From: CAUVKI01 sp963552605
GTDB lineage: Bacteria; Bacillota; Clostridia; Tissierellales; Peptoniphilaceae
Direction: 5' to 3'
Length of the DNA stretch: 64,000 nucleotides
Assembly: GCA_963552605.1 (NCBI GenBank)
Contig: CAUVKI010000001.1
Coordinates: 62,001 to 126,000 of the forward strand
The notes under the pieces are model-generated. The model made no database searches and had not been told where the DNA came from. It was given only the letters and a program-made list of their open reading frames with translations. A program made the translations under genes and the position numbers. Numbering within the stretch: position 1 is the first letter of the stretch; each line of letters begins with the position of its first letter. Positions 43,907 through 53,087 of the stretch are shown one piece after another.

Positions 43907-46039
43907 TCACACTTCAAATTTTGATATCAAATCCAAAAGCTCCCTCGCAAGATCAGAAACATTAGAAGCCTCACTTGACAAATCCTGAGTGTAAAAAGAC
44001 TGAACCTCAACCGAGGCGGAAATTTCTTCGGATGCCGCCGCATTTTCTTCGGAGAGTGCAGAGAGGTTTTCTATAACTCGCTGCATATTTTCCTTTTCGT
44101 CTCTCACCAAATTTAATACAGCGTCCATCTCGGAAATCCCGTCCGTCATAACATCTATTGCTTTTGAAATCCCGACGAATTTATTTTCAGTGAAATTTAC
44201 AAACTCTCCTTGCTTATCAACTGTGGCTTCCATCTCGCTCATTGTTTCCACGGCACTTTGCACACTCAAAATCAATTCTTCAACCACGAGTTTAATCTCC
44301 CCCGCAAATTTCGAGGAATTTTCCGCAAGATTCCTTATTTCCTCCGCAACCACGGCAAACCCTTTCCCCGCTTCTCCCGCTCTCGCAGCTTCAATCGCCG
44401 CATTAAGAGCCAACAGGTTGGTCTGCTCGGAAATGGATTGTATCATCTGACTTTTTTCATTGATCCTGTCCGCACTTTCCTTTGTCCCGTCAATCATATC
44501 TTTTAGAGCTGATGCCGATTTTTGAGTACCCTCACTGGATTTTATAAGACTGCTTACTGCCACAAGCCCTTCATCTTTCAAATTCAGCACGGATTTCAAA
44601 CTCTCACCCAACTCATTCATAAGCTCATCATTCCTATCAATGCTCAGAGCCACTTTTTTCATAGCACCCGCACCGTCTTCCGTATTTTTTGCCTGCTCGG
44701 TTGTACCTTTTGCAATCTCATTTATCGCACCGGATATGTCGGACGAAACTTTTGCGGTGGTGGCGGCGGAGGTTCTCATATCATCTGAAGATGAAGTAAG
44801 AGATTGAGACATCTCCTTTGAGCGGCAAAGAAGATTCCTAATTTCAATATCCATCTTACGCAAAGAATTTGCCATCTGTCCTATCTCATCTTTTCTTTTG
44901 AGTACTTCCTCAATCTCCTTTGTAATCTCAACTTCTTTGAAATTCAAATCGGAATTTTTATCAATAATTTTTTTCAAAAAGAGAATAGGTCGCACCACTC
45001 CTCTGTTTATATAAAGCCAAACAAACACCACAACCGTTACAAGTCCTATAATCATCGTAAAAATAGCCAGCTTCACTGCACCGAAAGACGCTTCATTCAT
45101 TATGCTTCGGTCAACCACCGACACAATACTCCATGGAGTCTTAGGAAAATCCGGTATGGAAAAAGAAGTATATATCTTGTATACACTTTTTCCTGTCGTA
45201 TTTGACATTCCGGAGGTAATAAAGCTCTCACCTTTTTTAATTTTTGACAAATAATCAGCTTCTCCCTTATCCTCATACTTTGAAAGAGCCCTATTTTTAT
45301 CCCGCCCCTGAGCCACAATCATACCGTCATAGGACAAAACCATCTTAAAATCCTTGTCGTCCGAGTACTTGCCGACGATATCCTGAAATATACCTAACGG
45401 CACATCAACAAGCACGACGCCCACCGTCTTTTCATTCTTCTTAATCGGATATGAAACGCTTACCAAAAGAGTGCCGTCAATATCCTCATAAGGACCTATA
45501 AGAGTATGTTCACCTGATTTGTAGGTTTTTTCATACCAAGCATTTCCCTCGGGTCTTTCAAGAGTTATAAGCTCTATCTTTCCGCTTTCCTCGGAGCGAT
45601 ATATATAAGGCATAAATCTGCCGCTCTCATCGGAACCTTGACTGTTTACATAAAAGGAGTCATTATCGTCCAATACATTTGCATCAAATACCACACCAAG
45701 TCCGTCTATCTTTTCATTAGCCACAAATGCCCGCATCATTTCTTCAACAATCTTTCCTCTGTTTCCAAGCTTAGGTTCTTCAAGCAACTTCTCCGCCACC
45801 AAAGCTAGCTGAGAATAAACTTGTTTATAAGAAAAAAACGGCTCTCGTATCTTTTCTGAAAGCAAGGAATTTTCCTGTGAATAGGTTTCTTTCTGACCTC
45901 GAAACTCAGCCCTAAACATAAGCGTAAGAACCATTGAAAAGACCACCAGCAACACCAAAAGCAATATTCCCCCAAGTTTTAGGGTAAAATGCAGAGCAAG
46001 GCTCTGCACTTTAGAATCTACATTCCCTTTTCTTTTCAT
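43907..46039 (-). CDS. Methyl-accepting chemotaxis protein
   Basis: 710 residues from ATG 46039, after GGGGGA; earlier in-frame codons overlap the previous gene and are not used. Transmembrane segment 1 near residues 20-45, a dCache-like ligand domain to about 310, transmembrane segment 2, a HAMP region, then the signalling hairpin tip QTNLLALNAAIEAARAGEAG. It senses an external ligand and would control CheA. No che genes are in the window. A lipid-, amine- or amino-acid-type ligand is typical for dCache but cannot be read here. Confidence 0.92.
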   Translation of the reverse strand: MKRKGNVDSKVQSLALHFTLKLGGILLLVLLVVFSMVLTLMFRAEFRGQKETYSQENSLLSEKIREPFFSYKQVYSQLALVAEKLLEEPKLGNRGKIVEEMMRAFVANEKIDGLGVVFDANVLDDNDSFYVNSQGSDESGRFMPYIYRSEESGKIELITLERPEGNAWYEKTYKSGEHTLIGPYEDIDGTLLVSVSYPIKKNEKTVGVVLVDVPLGIFQDIVGKYSDDKDFKMVLSYDGMIVAQGRDKNRALSKYEDKGEADYLSKIKKGESFITSGMSNTTGKSVYKIYTSFSIPDFPKTPWSIVSVVDRSIMNEASFGAVKLAIFTMIIGLVTVVVFVWLYINRGVVRPILFLKKIIDKNSDLNFKEVEITKEIEEVLKRKDEIGQMANSLRKMDIEIRNLLCRSKEMSQSLTSSSDDMRTSAATTAKVSSDISGAINEIAKGTTEQAKNTEDGAGAMKKVALSIDRNDELMNELGESLKSVLNLKDEGLVAVSSLIKSSEGTQKSASALKDMIDGTKESADRINEKSQMIQSISEQTNLLALNAAIEAARAGEAGKGFAVVAEEIRNLAENSSKFAGEIKLVVEELILSVQSAVETMSEMEATVDKQGEFVNFTENKFVGISKAIDVMTDGISEMDAVLNLVRDEKENMQRVIENLSALSEENAAASEEISASVEVQSFYTQDLSSEASNVSDLARELLDLISKFEV

Positions 46040-46073
46040 ATTTCCCCCTGATATAATGCCCCCGCTATTGAGT

Positions 46074-47012
46074 TCAATCAAATTTCTTAGGGCTTAAGTT
46101 TTGTCTATTATTTATTTCCTCTATAATTTCATTCTCGCCGTCCTTTCCTTCCTTTAGGAAAGTAAATAATGGATAACCGTGAAACATTCCTTCTTTTACG
46201 ATTATCTTAAAATCTTTTACATCGGAGCGTATGAAAGCTTTTTCATATTCTTCCGCTTCTGCTGAAAATACTTCATCTCCCCCGAAATACATTCTTATTT
46301 TAGGAAATCCTTTGTAGTCATCTTCTTTTGCACATCCCATAATCCACCTTGGTATATTTCCATCTCTATTGTAGTATTTTTGAAATCCGTCAAAGCACAA
46401 CGAATCCATAAAAATGTCTCTTTTCTCTATTTCTTTCATTCTTTTTGCAGAATCTTCGGAAATAAAAATATTACAAGGAGATACAGGTATCATAAGCCCC
46501 GGCATCGGAAGATCATATAAATTCTTTACTATTGACTTACCGCACATCATAATTAAATCGGCGCCTGCTGAAAATCCGAGCCATATTATATCTTCAGAGT
46601 CATATTTTCTTAACATCTCTCCGTAAGTATCAAGAATGATTTTTACTTCATCCAAAAAGTTGTAGTCCGGATAAAGCGGATATAGCGGCAGACAAATATC
46701 GCTATCTGTTTTTTGCATATATCTTATTAGAGAATTTCCAAACGGCATTTGCCATCTTCTGCATCCTCCGCCAACCAAATATAAAATAGCTTTCTTATGG
46801 GTTTTACCGTTATTTTCCCCGATTATTAACTTAAACCCGTTAATATCCTTTTCTTTAAAATTAAAGCCTTTATGTTTTGGCAGTTTCAATCTAAACTTTT
46901 TCTGAATATCATAAGAAATTTTTGCAAATTCTTCATAAGATTCTTCTTTATGGATTTTATTTTTAATTAAATTCTTTGCAATCGGTTTTAATAAAGTGTA
47001 TAGAATGCTCAC
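46074..47012 (-). CDS. Alpha/beta hydrolase, hormone-sensitive-lipase-like esterase
   Basis: 312 residues. The nucleophile elbow is GFSAGADL, the oxyanion loop is YLVGGGCRR in place of HGGG, the acid is in YFGGDEVF and the His in GMFHGYPLF. This catalytic order fits acyl-hydrolases of the HSL/esterase group. Substrate unknown. Transcribed toward the chemoreceptor gene, 34 bases away, so the two may be co-expressed. Confidence 0.8.
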   Translation of the reverse strand: MSILYTLLKPIAKNLIKNKIHKEESYEEFAKISYDIQKKFRLKLPKHKGFNFKEKDINGFKLIIGENNGKTHKKAILYLVGGGCRRWQMPFGNSLIRYMQKTDSDICLPLYPLYPDYNFLDEVKIILDTYGEMLRKYDSEDIIWLGFSAGADLIMMCGKSIVKNLYDLPMPGLMIPVSPCNIFISEDSAKRMKEIEKRDIFMDSLCFDGFQKYYNRDGNIPRWIMGCAKEDDYKGFPKIRMYFGGDEVFSAEAEEYEKAFIRSDVKDFKIIVKEGMFHGYPLFTFLKEGKDGENEIIEEINNRQNLSPKKFD

Positions 47013-47085
47013 GATATAACCTCCGTCAATCGCAAATAATTTCGGGACTTAAAATATGGAGAAAAATTTATAGAACGTATCTACT

Positions 47086-47439
47086 CTATGTATTATTTCT
47101 AAGTGCCAAGCTTGCTTCAATGCATTTATCCACAAAAACCATCTTTCCTATCGGTATATGACCGACCTTTTCCCTAAGGCGGGATTTATCTATTGTCCTA
47201 ATTTGCTCAAGCAACACTACCGAATCCTTAAGCAGCCCGAATTCTCCCGCCGATACATCCAAATGAGTCGGGAGTTTCGCCTTGTTCATCTGAGAAGTTA
47301 TTGGTGCTACGATAACTGTCGGACTGTATTTGTTTCCTATGTCATTTTGTATTACAAGCACGGGTCTCATACCGCCCTGCTCGCTTCCCAGCACCGGAGA
47401 AAGCTCGGCATACAAAATATCTCCGCGTTTTATAAGCAT
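47086..47439 (-). CDS. mazF: MazF/EndoA-type mRNA interferase without a cognate antitoxin gene
   Basis: 117 residues: KRGDILYAELSPVLGSEQGG at the start, then RPVLVIQNDIGN and VIVAPITSQ, the PemK/MazF fold of the Bacillus EndoA type. It cleaves RNA at short sequence motifs. No MazE-like gene precedes it; the start overlaps rapZ by ten bases at the end of a housekeeping operon. An antitoxin must be elsewhere or the protein is tolerated. Confidence 0.9.
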   Translation of the reverse strand: MLIKRGDILYAELSPVLGSEQGGMRPVLVIQNDIGNKYSPTVIVAPITSQMNKAKLPTHLDVSAGEFGLLKDSVVLLEQIRTIDKSRLREKVGHIPIGKMVFVDKCIEASLALRNNT

Positions 47440-48296
47440 ATTGCCTCCTTCATAATATCTCTGTGTGTAACCACCGCCCGTTCCCCCGTCTTTTCAAGTC
47501 TTTTGCAAAGCTCCGAGGCTATTGCAACACTCCTGTGTCTTCCTCCCGTGCAGCCGATTCCTATCACAAGACTGCTCTTTCCCTCTTTTGTGTAGTGAGG
47601 AATGAGAAAAGCCAAAAGTTCCGTAATTTTTTCCAAAAAAATCTTGGTAAGCTCATTTTCCAAAACAAATTTTTTTACAGGCTCGTCCTCTCCCGACAAA
47701 GCTTTAAGCTCGGAAATGTAAAAGGGATTGGGAGTGAACCGAACATCAAATACCAAATCGGCATCGGTTAAAGTTCCGTACTTAAATCCGAAAGAACACA
47801 CATTTATGGTGAGATTGGAAATCTTCTCCTCCAAAAAAAGTTTGCTAAGCTCCGCTTTGAGATCCGCTTTTTTTAAGTGGGAAGTATCTACCAAAAAATC
47901 AGCCTGCTTCCTTATCTTGGAAAGCAGTTTTCTCTCCTTATCTATGCCATTTTGAATAAGTCCTCCCTCGCTTAAGGGATGAGGGCGTCTAAGTTCTTTA
48001 TATCTGTTTATGAGCACGAAGTCCTGTGCGTCCATAAAAAGTATTTTCGGATTTATATTCATTTCTCTTAGGGAATCAAGCCCGTCAAAAAAACTTTCAA
48101 AAAAGCCCCTGCCCCTTATGTCTGCAACAAAAGCCACTTTCTGCACCGAAAATTTAGCATCATTCATAAGTCCCACAATTTGTGAAAGGAGTATGGGCGG
48201 TACATTATCCATACAATAATATCCCATATCCTCAAGAATTCTCACCGCTTCGGACTTGCCCGCTCCGCTCATTCCGCTGATTATCAAAAAATCCAT
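47430..48296 (-). CDS. rapZ: RapZ/YvcJ nucleotide-binding adapter
   Basis: 288 residues from ATG 48296, five bases after AAGGAG; GTG 48302 is an alternative. Walker A is GMSGAGKSEA, followed by MGYYCMDNVPP, the FMDAQDFVLINRYKELRRPHPL region and the C-terminal GCTGGRHRSVAIA. RapZ proteins bind nucleotide sugars and act as RNase adapters in enterobacteria; in Gram-positives (YvcJ) they affect competence and cell-wall precursor balance. Set between PHP and mazF genes. Confidence 0.93.
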   Translation of the reverse strand: MDFLIISGMSGAGKSEAVRILEDMGYYCMDNVPPILLSQIVGLMNDAKFSVQKVAFVADIRGRGFFESFFDGLDSLREMNINPKILFMDAQDFVLINRYKELRRPHPLSEGGLIQNGIDKERKLLSKIRKQADFLVDTSHLKKADLKAELSKLFLEEKISNLTINVCSFGFKYGTLTDADLVFDVRFTPNPFYISELKALSGEDEPVKKFVLENELTKIFLEKITELLAFLIPHYTKEGKSSLVIGIGCTGGRHRSVAIASELCKRLEKTGERAVVTHRDIMKEAICL

Positions 48297-48298
48297 AG

Positions 48299-49090
48299 TC
48301 ACTCCTTAAAATTCCATATATCCTCTACATTTACTCCTCCGGATTCACAAATTCTTATAGCTTTATCAACCTCTCCCACTCTCATTGCGTTATGCGCATC
48401 GCTTCCCACAAAATAATCCGAAAAATCATTTCCCAGAGAAATCAAATCTTCAGATGTGAGCTTACAATGTGCAGCATTGACCTCAAGTTTTACTTTATGT
48501 TTTTTGCAAGCTTTCGCCAATTCCCTTACATCAATTTCAATTTTATCTCCGGGGTGGGTAATGCCGAACAGAGGATATCTCTCGACGGCTTTAATAAAAG
48601 CAATCGTGTTTTTTTCAATTGTGCGAAGTCTCCCCAGCTTTAAAAATTTGGACATAGGGTTCATTATGAACATCTCAACCCCGCTCATAGGATCACTGGG
48701 CATAGCCGCATAGTGATACCCCATAAGCACATAGTCCATATCCTTAAGCCAATCTTCGGGTATATCAACTTCTCCGTCCCAACCCGTAAGATTTGCCTCC
48801 ATTCCCAAAATCACGGTAAGCCCTTTCGGGTTATAGTATTCGTTCACTCTCTTTTTATCGTCCAAAATACTCTGCCAATCCCTTGAATTTATCCCATAAA
48901 GTTTGTGGGACGGTCCGTGATCTGAAATTCCAAGCACCGAAAGTCCTTTCTGATAAGCCGACTCGGCATTCTCCATCATTGTGGAAATGGCGTGATGACC
49001 ATAGTGTCCCACTCCTCTGCTATAGATGGTATGAGTATGAATATCCTTTTTAATCCTCTCCAACGACTTGAACCTCTCTTTCCAGAGCAA
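48299..49090 (-). CDS. PHP-domain phosphoesterase
   Basis: 263 residues from TTG 49090 after CGGAG inside murB. PHP motifs are IHTHTIYSRGVG, LGISDHGPS, EANLTGWDG, GITHPGD and the final VGSDAHN, all metal ligands present. Such stand-alone PHP proteins act on phosphate esters or nucleotides. In many Gram-positives this gene sits between murB and rapZ, as here. Confidence 0.88.
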   Translation of the reverse strand: MLWKERFKSLERIKKDIHTHTIYSRGVGHYGHHAISTMMENAESAYQKGLSVLGISDHGPSHKLYGINSRDWQSILDDKKRVNEYYNPKGLTVILGMEANLTGWDGEVDIPEDWLKDMDYVLMGYHYAAMPSDPMSGVEMFIMNPMSKFLKLGRLRTIEKNTIAFIKAVERYPLFGITHPGDKIEIDVRELAKACKKHKVKLEVNAAHCKLTSEDLISLGNDFSDYFVGSDAHNAMRVGEVDKAIRICESGGVNVEDIWNFKE

Positions 49091-49934
49091 CTCCGAATAA
49101 ATCTTCCACCACCTTCTGAACCGTTTCTATAAGTAAAAGCACCTCTTTGGACGATGCTTTGCCTTTGTTTATGATAAAACCTGCGTGTTTTTTTGATACC
49201 TCGGCATCACCGAAACACAATCCCTTGAGTCCGGCTTTTTCAATGAGTGCACCCGCAAAATACCCTTCGGGTCTTTTGAAAGTGCTTCCTGCACTGGGAT
49301 ATTCAAGAGGTTGTTTATCCGCTCTTTTTTGATGATACTCCGACATCTTTTTTGAAATCTCAAGTGAGTCTCCTCTACTCAACTTAAAAGATGCGGACAA
49401 CACAATTCCAAATTTTTTTTGAAATATGCTTGAGCGTCTTCCGAAATCAAGTTCCGATTTCTCGTACTTGCGAATTTCCCCGTTTTCCTCAAGCGCCAAG
49501 CAGGAAACTATGATATCGGAGGCTTCCAAAGAGTATGCCCCCGAATTCATATAGACCATTCCTCCTACACTTCCGGGAATTCCCTCAGCAAATTCAAATC
49601 CGCAAAGACTGTTTTCTTCCGCAAATTTTGCACAATCATAAATGGAAACCCCGCTTTGTGCAGTCAAAATTTCTCCGTCAACGCTTATTTTATTAAGTCT
49701 TTCGGTGGAAATGACTACTCCTGAAAATCCTCCGTCTTTGCAGATTATATTACTTCCCTTGCCAAGCAATAAAATCGGAAGCTTGTTTTCTTTGGATATA
49801 ACCACGCATCTCTTTAATTCATCGTAATCTTTCGGATAAACCAAAAATCTTGCATTTCCTCCGACCTTCATAGTTGAAAGCTCTCTGAAGGATACATTTT
49901 CCCTCAATCCGAATTCTCCAAGCCTATCCATCAT
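49050..49934 (-). CDS. murB: UDP-N-acetylenolpyruvoylglucosamine reductase
   Basis: 294 residues. FAD-binding LLLGKGSNIICKDGGFSGVV, then GSVGGMVYMNSGAYSLEASD, the catalytic Ser in YPSAGSTFKRP and the final Glu region. It lacks the type I C-terminal domain, so it is a type II MurB. It converts UDP-GlcNAc-enolpyruvate to UDP-MurNAc. Coupled to dut upstream by an ATGATG overlap. Confidence 0.95.
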   Translation of the reverse strand: MMDRLGEFGLRENVSFRELSTMKVGGNARFLVYPKDYDELKRCVVISKENKLPILLLGKGSNIICKDGGFSGVVISTERLNKISVDGEILTAQSGVSIYDCAKFAEENSLCGFEFAEGIPGSVGGMVYMNSGAYSLEASDIIVSCLALEENGEIRKYEKSELDFGRRSSIFQKKFGIVLSASFKLSRGDSLEISKKMSEYHQKRADKQPLEYPSAGSTFKRPEGYFAGALIEKAGLKGLCFGDAEVSKKHAGFIINKGKASSKEVLLLIETVQKVVEDLFGVALEREVQVVGED

Positions 49935-50362
49935 CTTATCCCCGTCGCTCCGAAACCTCCTCGGTTTTCTTCGGAAAGCTCCGAAACTTCTTCAAACGAA
50001 AAATCAGGCATTCGTTTTTCCACTCTGAACTGACAAATGCGATCATATTTTTCTATGACGGTATCTTCCGTCGCAATTACCGGAAATTTCCATTCATCAT
50101 TATTTCCGCAGTAAGAATTATCTATCAGACCGAAACTGTTTGTTTGAATTATTTTATACTTGCTGAAAGTGCTGCTCCTCGGGATGACATATGCCTCATA
50201 TCCCTCAGGGAGTTTCATTGCAACTCCGAGTCTAATCAGACAAAATTCACCTTTTTTTAAGTTTACGGTTTCCGCAGCTCTCAAATCTATCCAGTCGGAT
50301 TTATCGGATTTTCTTTTCAGCTTCGGCATTTGGGGATCAAAATATTTTATTTTAATCTCCAT
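49931..50362 (-). CDS. dut: dUTP diphosphatase (trimeric type)
   Basis: 143 residues from ATG 50362, after AGAGGGCA; upstream codons belong to the overlapping lipoprotein gene. Conserved motifs: DLRAAETVNLKKGEF (motif 1), PRSSTFSKYK (motif 2), GLIDNSYCGNNDEWKF (motif 3, Asn where Glu is common), ICQFRVEKRMP (4) and RGGFGATG (5). It hydrolyses dUTP to dUMP. Confidence 0.9.
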   Translation of the reverse strand: MEIKIKYFDPQMPKLKRKSDKSDWIDLRAAETVNLKKGEFCLIRLGVAMKLPEGYEAYVIPRSSTFSKYKIIQTNSFGLIDNSYCGNNDEWKFPVIATEDTVIEKYDRICQFRVEKRMPDFSFEEVSELSEENRGGFGATGIR

Positions 50363-51446
50363 TGCCCTCTTTATCTCCGTCGTTCTTTTCGACTCCGTCA
50401 TCCGCCACCAATCCCACAACATTATTTTGCGAGTCCAAAACCGCATAAAACTTCTTATCTCCATACGAACTGAATTCCCCTGATGAAAAGTATTCATCTA
50501 TGTCGGAATAATATCCGTAATTTGAAATCACTTTGAAATCCGGAGCGCTAAACGGTACAACGGGGCAGTTTTCAGCTACTGCATAAGTACCTTTATCGGT
50601 CTCAAGCTTTCTATTTTCATAACCCGAAACTTTTACCAGTTCGGGAGCAATTCCGCTCTTTCCCGACTCTCTTATTTTGCTCATCATATCCACCGAGTTG
50701 GCAGGTCCCGGCAAAAACCTTATTGAGTTTACAAAGATCTGAAAATTAAATTCTTCTATATAGTCTTTTGCAAACGCAATCCTTATCTCTCTTTTCAAAT
50801 TCTTGTCTTTTTTGTATGCCACATAAATTTTTTCATTCACCAAGTCGGGAGTGCCGCTGCCGTAGGGAATGAAAGAAATTTCCCCCTGAACCTTATCCTT
50901 AAGGGTGAACTCCCATGTCATGGGCTTTTTCTCGCTCTTTCTTGACTCCAGATAATTGGGAACATACCCTTCATAAAAGAGTGAGCCTACATATCGAGAG
51001 GTGAAAGGTTTATCCTCGTCATTTATCGGTTCTTTGAGTGAAGTTTGGAAACTGTCAAAAATCTTTTTCATATCTCCCAAAACTTCAGGAGCACCGGCAC
51101 CTTTTCCCCCTTCCTCTATCTCATAAACGGTTCTTCCCACATAGGTCACATCATATTTTTGAAAGAGAATTTTTGCATTTCCCTCCAGTTTTTCGATATC
51201 TTCTTCAGATATATCCATACCGTGGTATCTTATTATCTGAAACAGTGCGTCCGATTTTTCGGAATTTCCGTAGTAAAAGTTCACGCTGTTTCCATCTTTC
51301 TCAATCTTAAAAGTACTCTCAAAATCTTTCGGGAGGGAAAGAGAAAAGTCAAGCTCCTCGTTTACATAATTATTCTCCTGTTTTTTTTCTCCCGCACAGC
51401 TCGTAAACATAATCAGAGCTAAAAAAATAATTGCCAGCTTTTTCAA
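50352..51446 (-). CDS. Lipoprotein of unknown function
   Basis: 364 residues with a lipobox FTSC. The mature part begins with a compact domain (about 28-140) with FSLSLPKDFESTF, followed by longer beta-rich segments; no enzymatic motif is seen. It overlaps dut by 11 bases within the pot-murB operon. Unknown family. Confidence 0.75.
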   Translation of the reverse strand: MKKLAIIFLALIMFTSCAGEKKQENNYVNEELDFSLSLPKDFESTFKIEKDGNSVNFYYGNSEKSDALFQIIRYHGMDISEEDIEKLEGNAKILFQKYDVTYVGRTVYEIEEGGKGAGAPEVLGDMKKIFDSFQTSLKEPINDEDKPFTSRYVGSLFYEGYVPNYLESRKSEKKPMTWEFTLKDKVQGEISFIPYGSGTPDLVNEKIYVAYKKDKNLKREIRIAFAKDYIEEFNFQIFVNSIRFLPGPANSVDMMSKIRESGKSGIAPELVKVSGYENRKLETDKGTYAVAENCPVVPFSAPDFKVISNYGYYSDIDEYFSSGEFSSYGDKKFYAVLDSQNNVVGLVADDGVEKNDGDKEGNGD

Positions 51447-51457
51447 AATATCTCCCC

Positions 51458-53077
51458 CTAGTTTGTATTATGTTGCATTTGTAAATCTATCACGGCTTGC
51501 TGCATCTCTATAAGCCTGTTGTTAAGTTTCACAAAATCTTCCATGTTCATACCGTCGGCATTAAGTCCGCTTTCAAAAATTGAGAGCCCCTCCTTAAGCT
51601 GTCTTATCTTATCCGCAACCTCCGTCTTTATCTCTGCTGAATTTTCGGCAATCTCCGCAGTTTCCAATCCGGCGGTAAGTTCAACCGTCATTCCCTTTTT
51701 GGCAACTGTGACGGGAAGCAAAAAAAGTCTTTCTATAAGAGTTTTTAAAGTATGCTTTGCGTCCGACTCTCCGTGTACCAAAAAAACTTTTTTCGGTTTT
51801 CTTTTTATGTGCGAAATCCATTCCAAAAGAAATTCACGATCAGCATGAGCACTCATTCCCTCAAGCGAGTAGATATTTGAATTGACTTGAATATCCTCTC
51901 CGAAAAGCCTCACCCGTTTTATGCCGTCAATCAAAAGTCTGCCCAATGAACCTTGAGCCTGATATCCCACGAATACCACGGAGGTTTTTTTCTTCCAGAG
52001 ATTATGCTTCAGGTGGTGGCGAACTCTTCCTGCCGTTGCCATTCCGCTTGAGGAAATTACAACTTTCGGATCGTTATTCTCGTTTAATCTCCTTGAACCG
52101 TCAACATCTCTAACATAGTGGATATTTTTAAAGAGAAAGGGATTATCCCCCTCGTTGATCATCTTTTTCGTGATTTCATCAAATGAACCGGCATTCTTCA
52201 TAAAGACTTCCGTGACATCAACCGCCATAGGACTGTCCACATAGATAGGAACATTCGGAAGTTCAAACTCTCCCTCTCCTCTGTCGTAGTAGGAATTAAA
52301 AGCATAGACAATTTCTTGGGTTCTTCCCACCGCAAAAGACGGAATTATGACCGTACCGCCTTGAAGAACCGTATCTCTCACTATCCTCATAAGTTTATGA
52401 TGACTTTCATCATAGGATTCGTGAGTCCTGTCGCCATAGGTTGATTCGATTATCAAATAATCGCAGTCCTCAATGAATTCAGGGCTTGAGATAATGCTAT
52501 GATTCGGCATTCCGATATCCACGGCATAGACAATCTTGATTTCCTTATCATCTTCTTTCACGAAAATTTCCGTAATGCAGGAGCCTAAAATATGCCCTGC
52601 GTCCTTGAAACGAATTTTTATATTTTCAGTGAGAGATATAAGTTGGTCATAGTAATACCCCTCAAAGAGTTTCATCGAATCGGAAACATCATCTTCCGTA
52701 TAGAGAGGTTCCACCAAGGGAAGTCCCGAACGTTCTCTTTTGCGGTTTTCCCACTCGGCGTCATTCGCTTGAATGTGGGCGGAGTCTCTAAGCATTATAT
52801 CAGAAAGCTCCATAGTAGCCTGATGACTTATAATCCTCCCCCTAAAGCCGTCTTTGACAAGTTTCGGAATTCTCCCCGAGTGGTCGATATGAGCGTGTCC
52901 CAGGATTAAAAAATCAATCTCATTCGGATCGTAAGGGAACGATTCGGAATTTTTCTTCTCCTCCTCCTCGGAACCTTGAAATAAACCGCAGTCCAATAAA
53001 ATTTTGACATCTCCCGCAATCAACATCTGATTGGAACCGGTAACCCCCTCCGTCGCTCCAAAAAATTTTATTTCCAT
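51458..53077 (-). CDS. Metallo-beta-lactamase beta-CASP RNase-like protein
   Basis: 539 residues from ATG 53077 after AAGGAGGG. MBL ligands lie in LGHAHIDHSGR, DAGHILGS and AVDIG. The beta-CASP part has ESTYGDRTH, PSFAVGRTQEIVY, VISSSGMATAGRVRHHL and VHGE. C-terminal coiled coil (about 470-539). This group resembles CPSF-type RNases (YsxL/EpsE-like in bacteria) and probably processes RNA. It lies ten bases after potD. Confidence 0.9.
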   Translation of the reverse strand: MEIKFFGATEGVTGSNQMLIAGDVKILLDCGLFQGSEEEEKKNSESFPYDPNEIDFLILGHAHIDHSGRIPKLVKDGFRGRIISHQATMELSDIMLRDSAHIQANDAEWENRKRERSGLPLVEPLYTEDDVSDSMKLFEGYYYDQLISLTENIKIRFKDAGHILGSCITEIFVKEDDKEIKIVYAVDIGMPNHSIISSPEFIEDCDYLIIESTYGDRTHESYDESHHKLMRIVRDTVLQGGTVIIPSFAVGRTQEIVYAFNSYYDRGEGEFELPNVPIYVDSPMAVDVTEVFMKNAGSFDEITKKMINEGDNPFLFKNIHYVRDVDGSRRLNENNDPKVVISSSGMATAGRVRHHLKHNLWKKKTSVVFVGYQAQGSLGRLLIDGIKRVRLFGEDIQVNSNIYSLEGMSAHADREFLLEWISHIKRKPKKVFLVHGESDAKHTLKTLIERLFLLPVTVAKKGMTVELTAGLETAEIAENSAEIKTEVADKIRQLKEGLSIFESGLNADGMNMEDFVKLNNRLIEMQQAVIDLQMQHNTN

Positions 53078-53087
53078 AAATCCCTCC

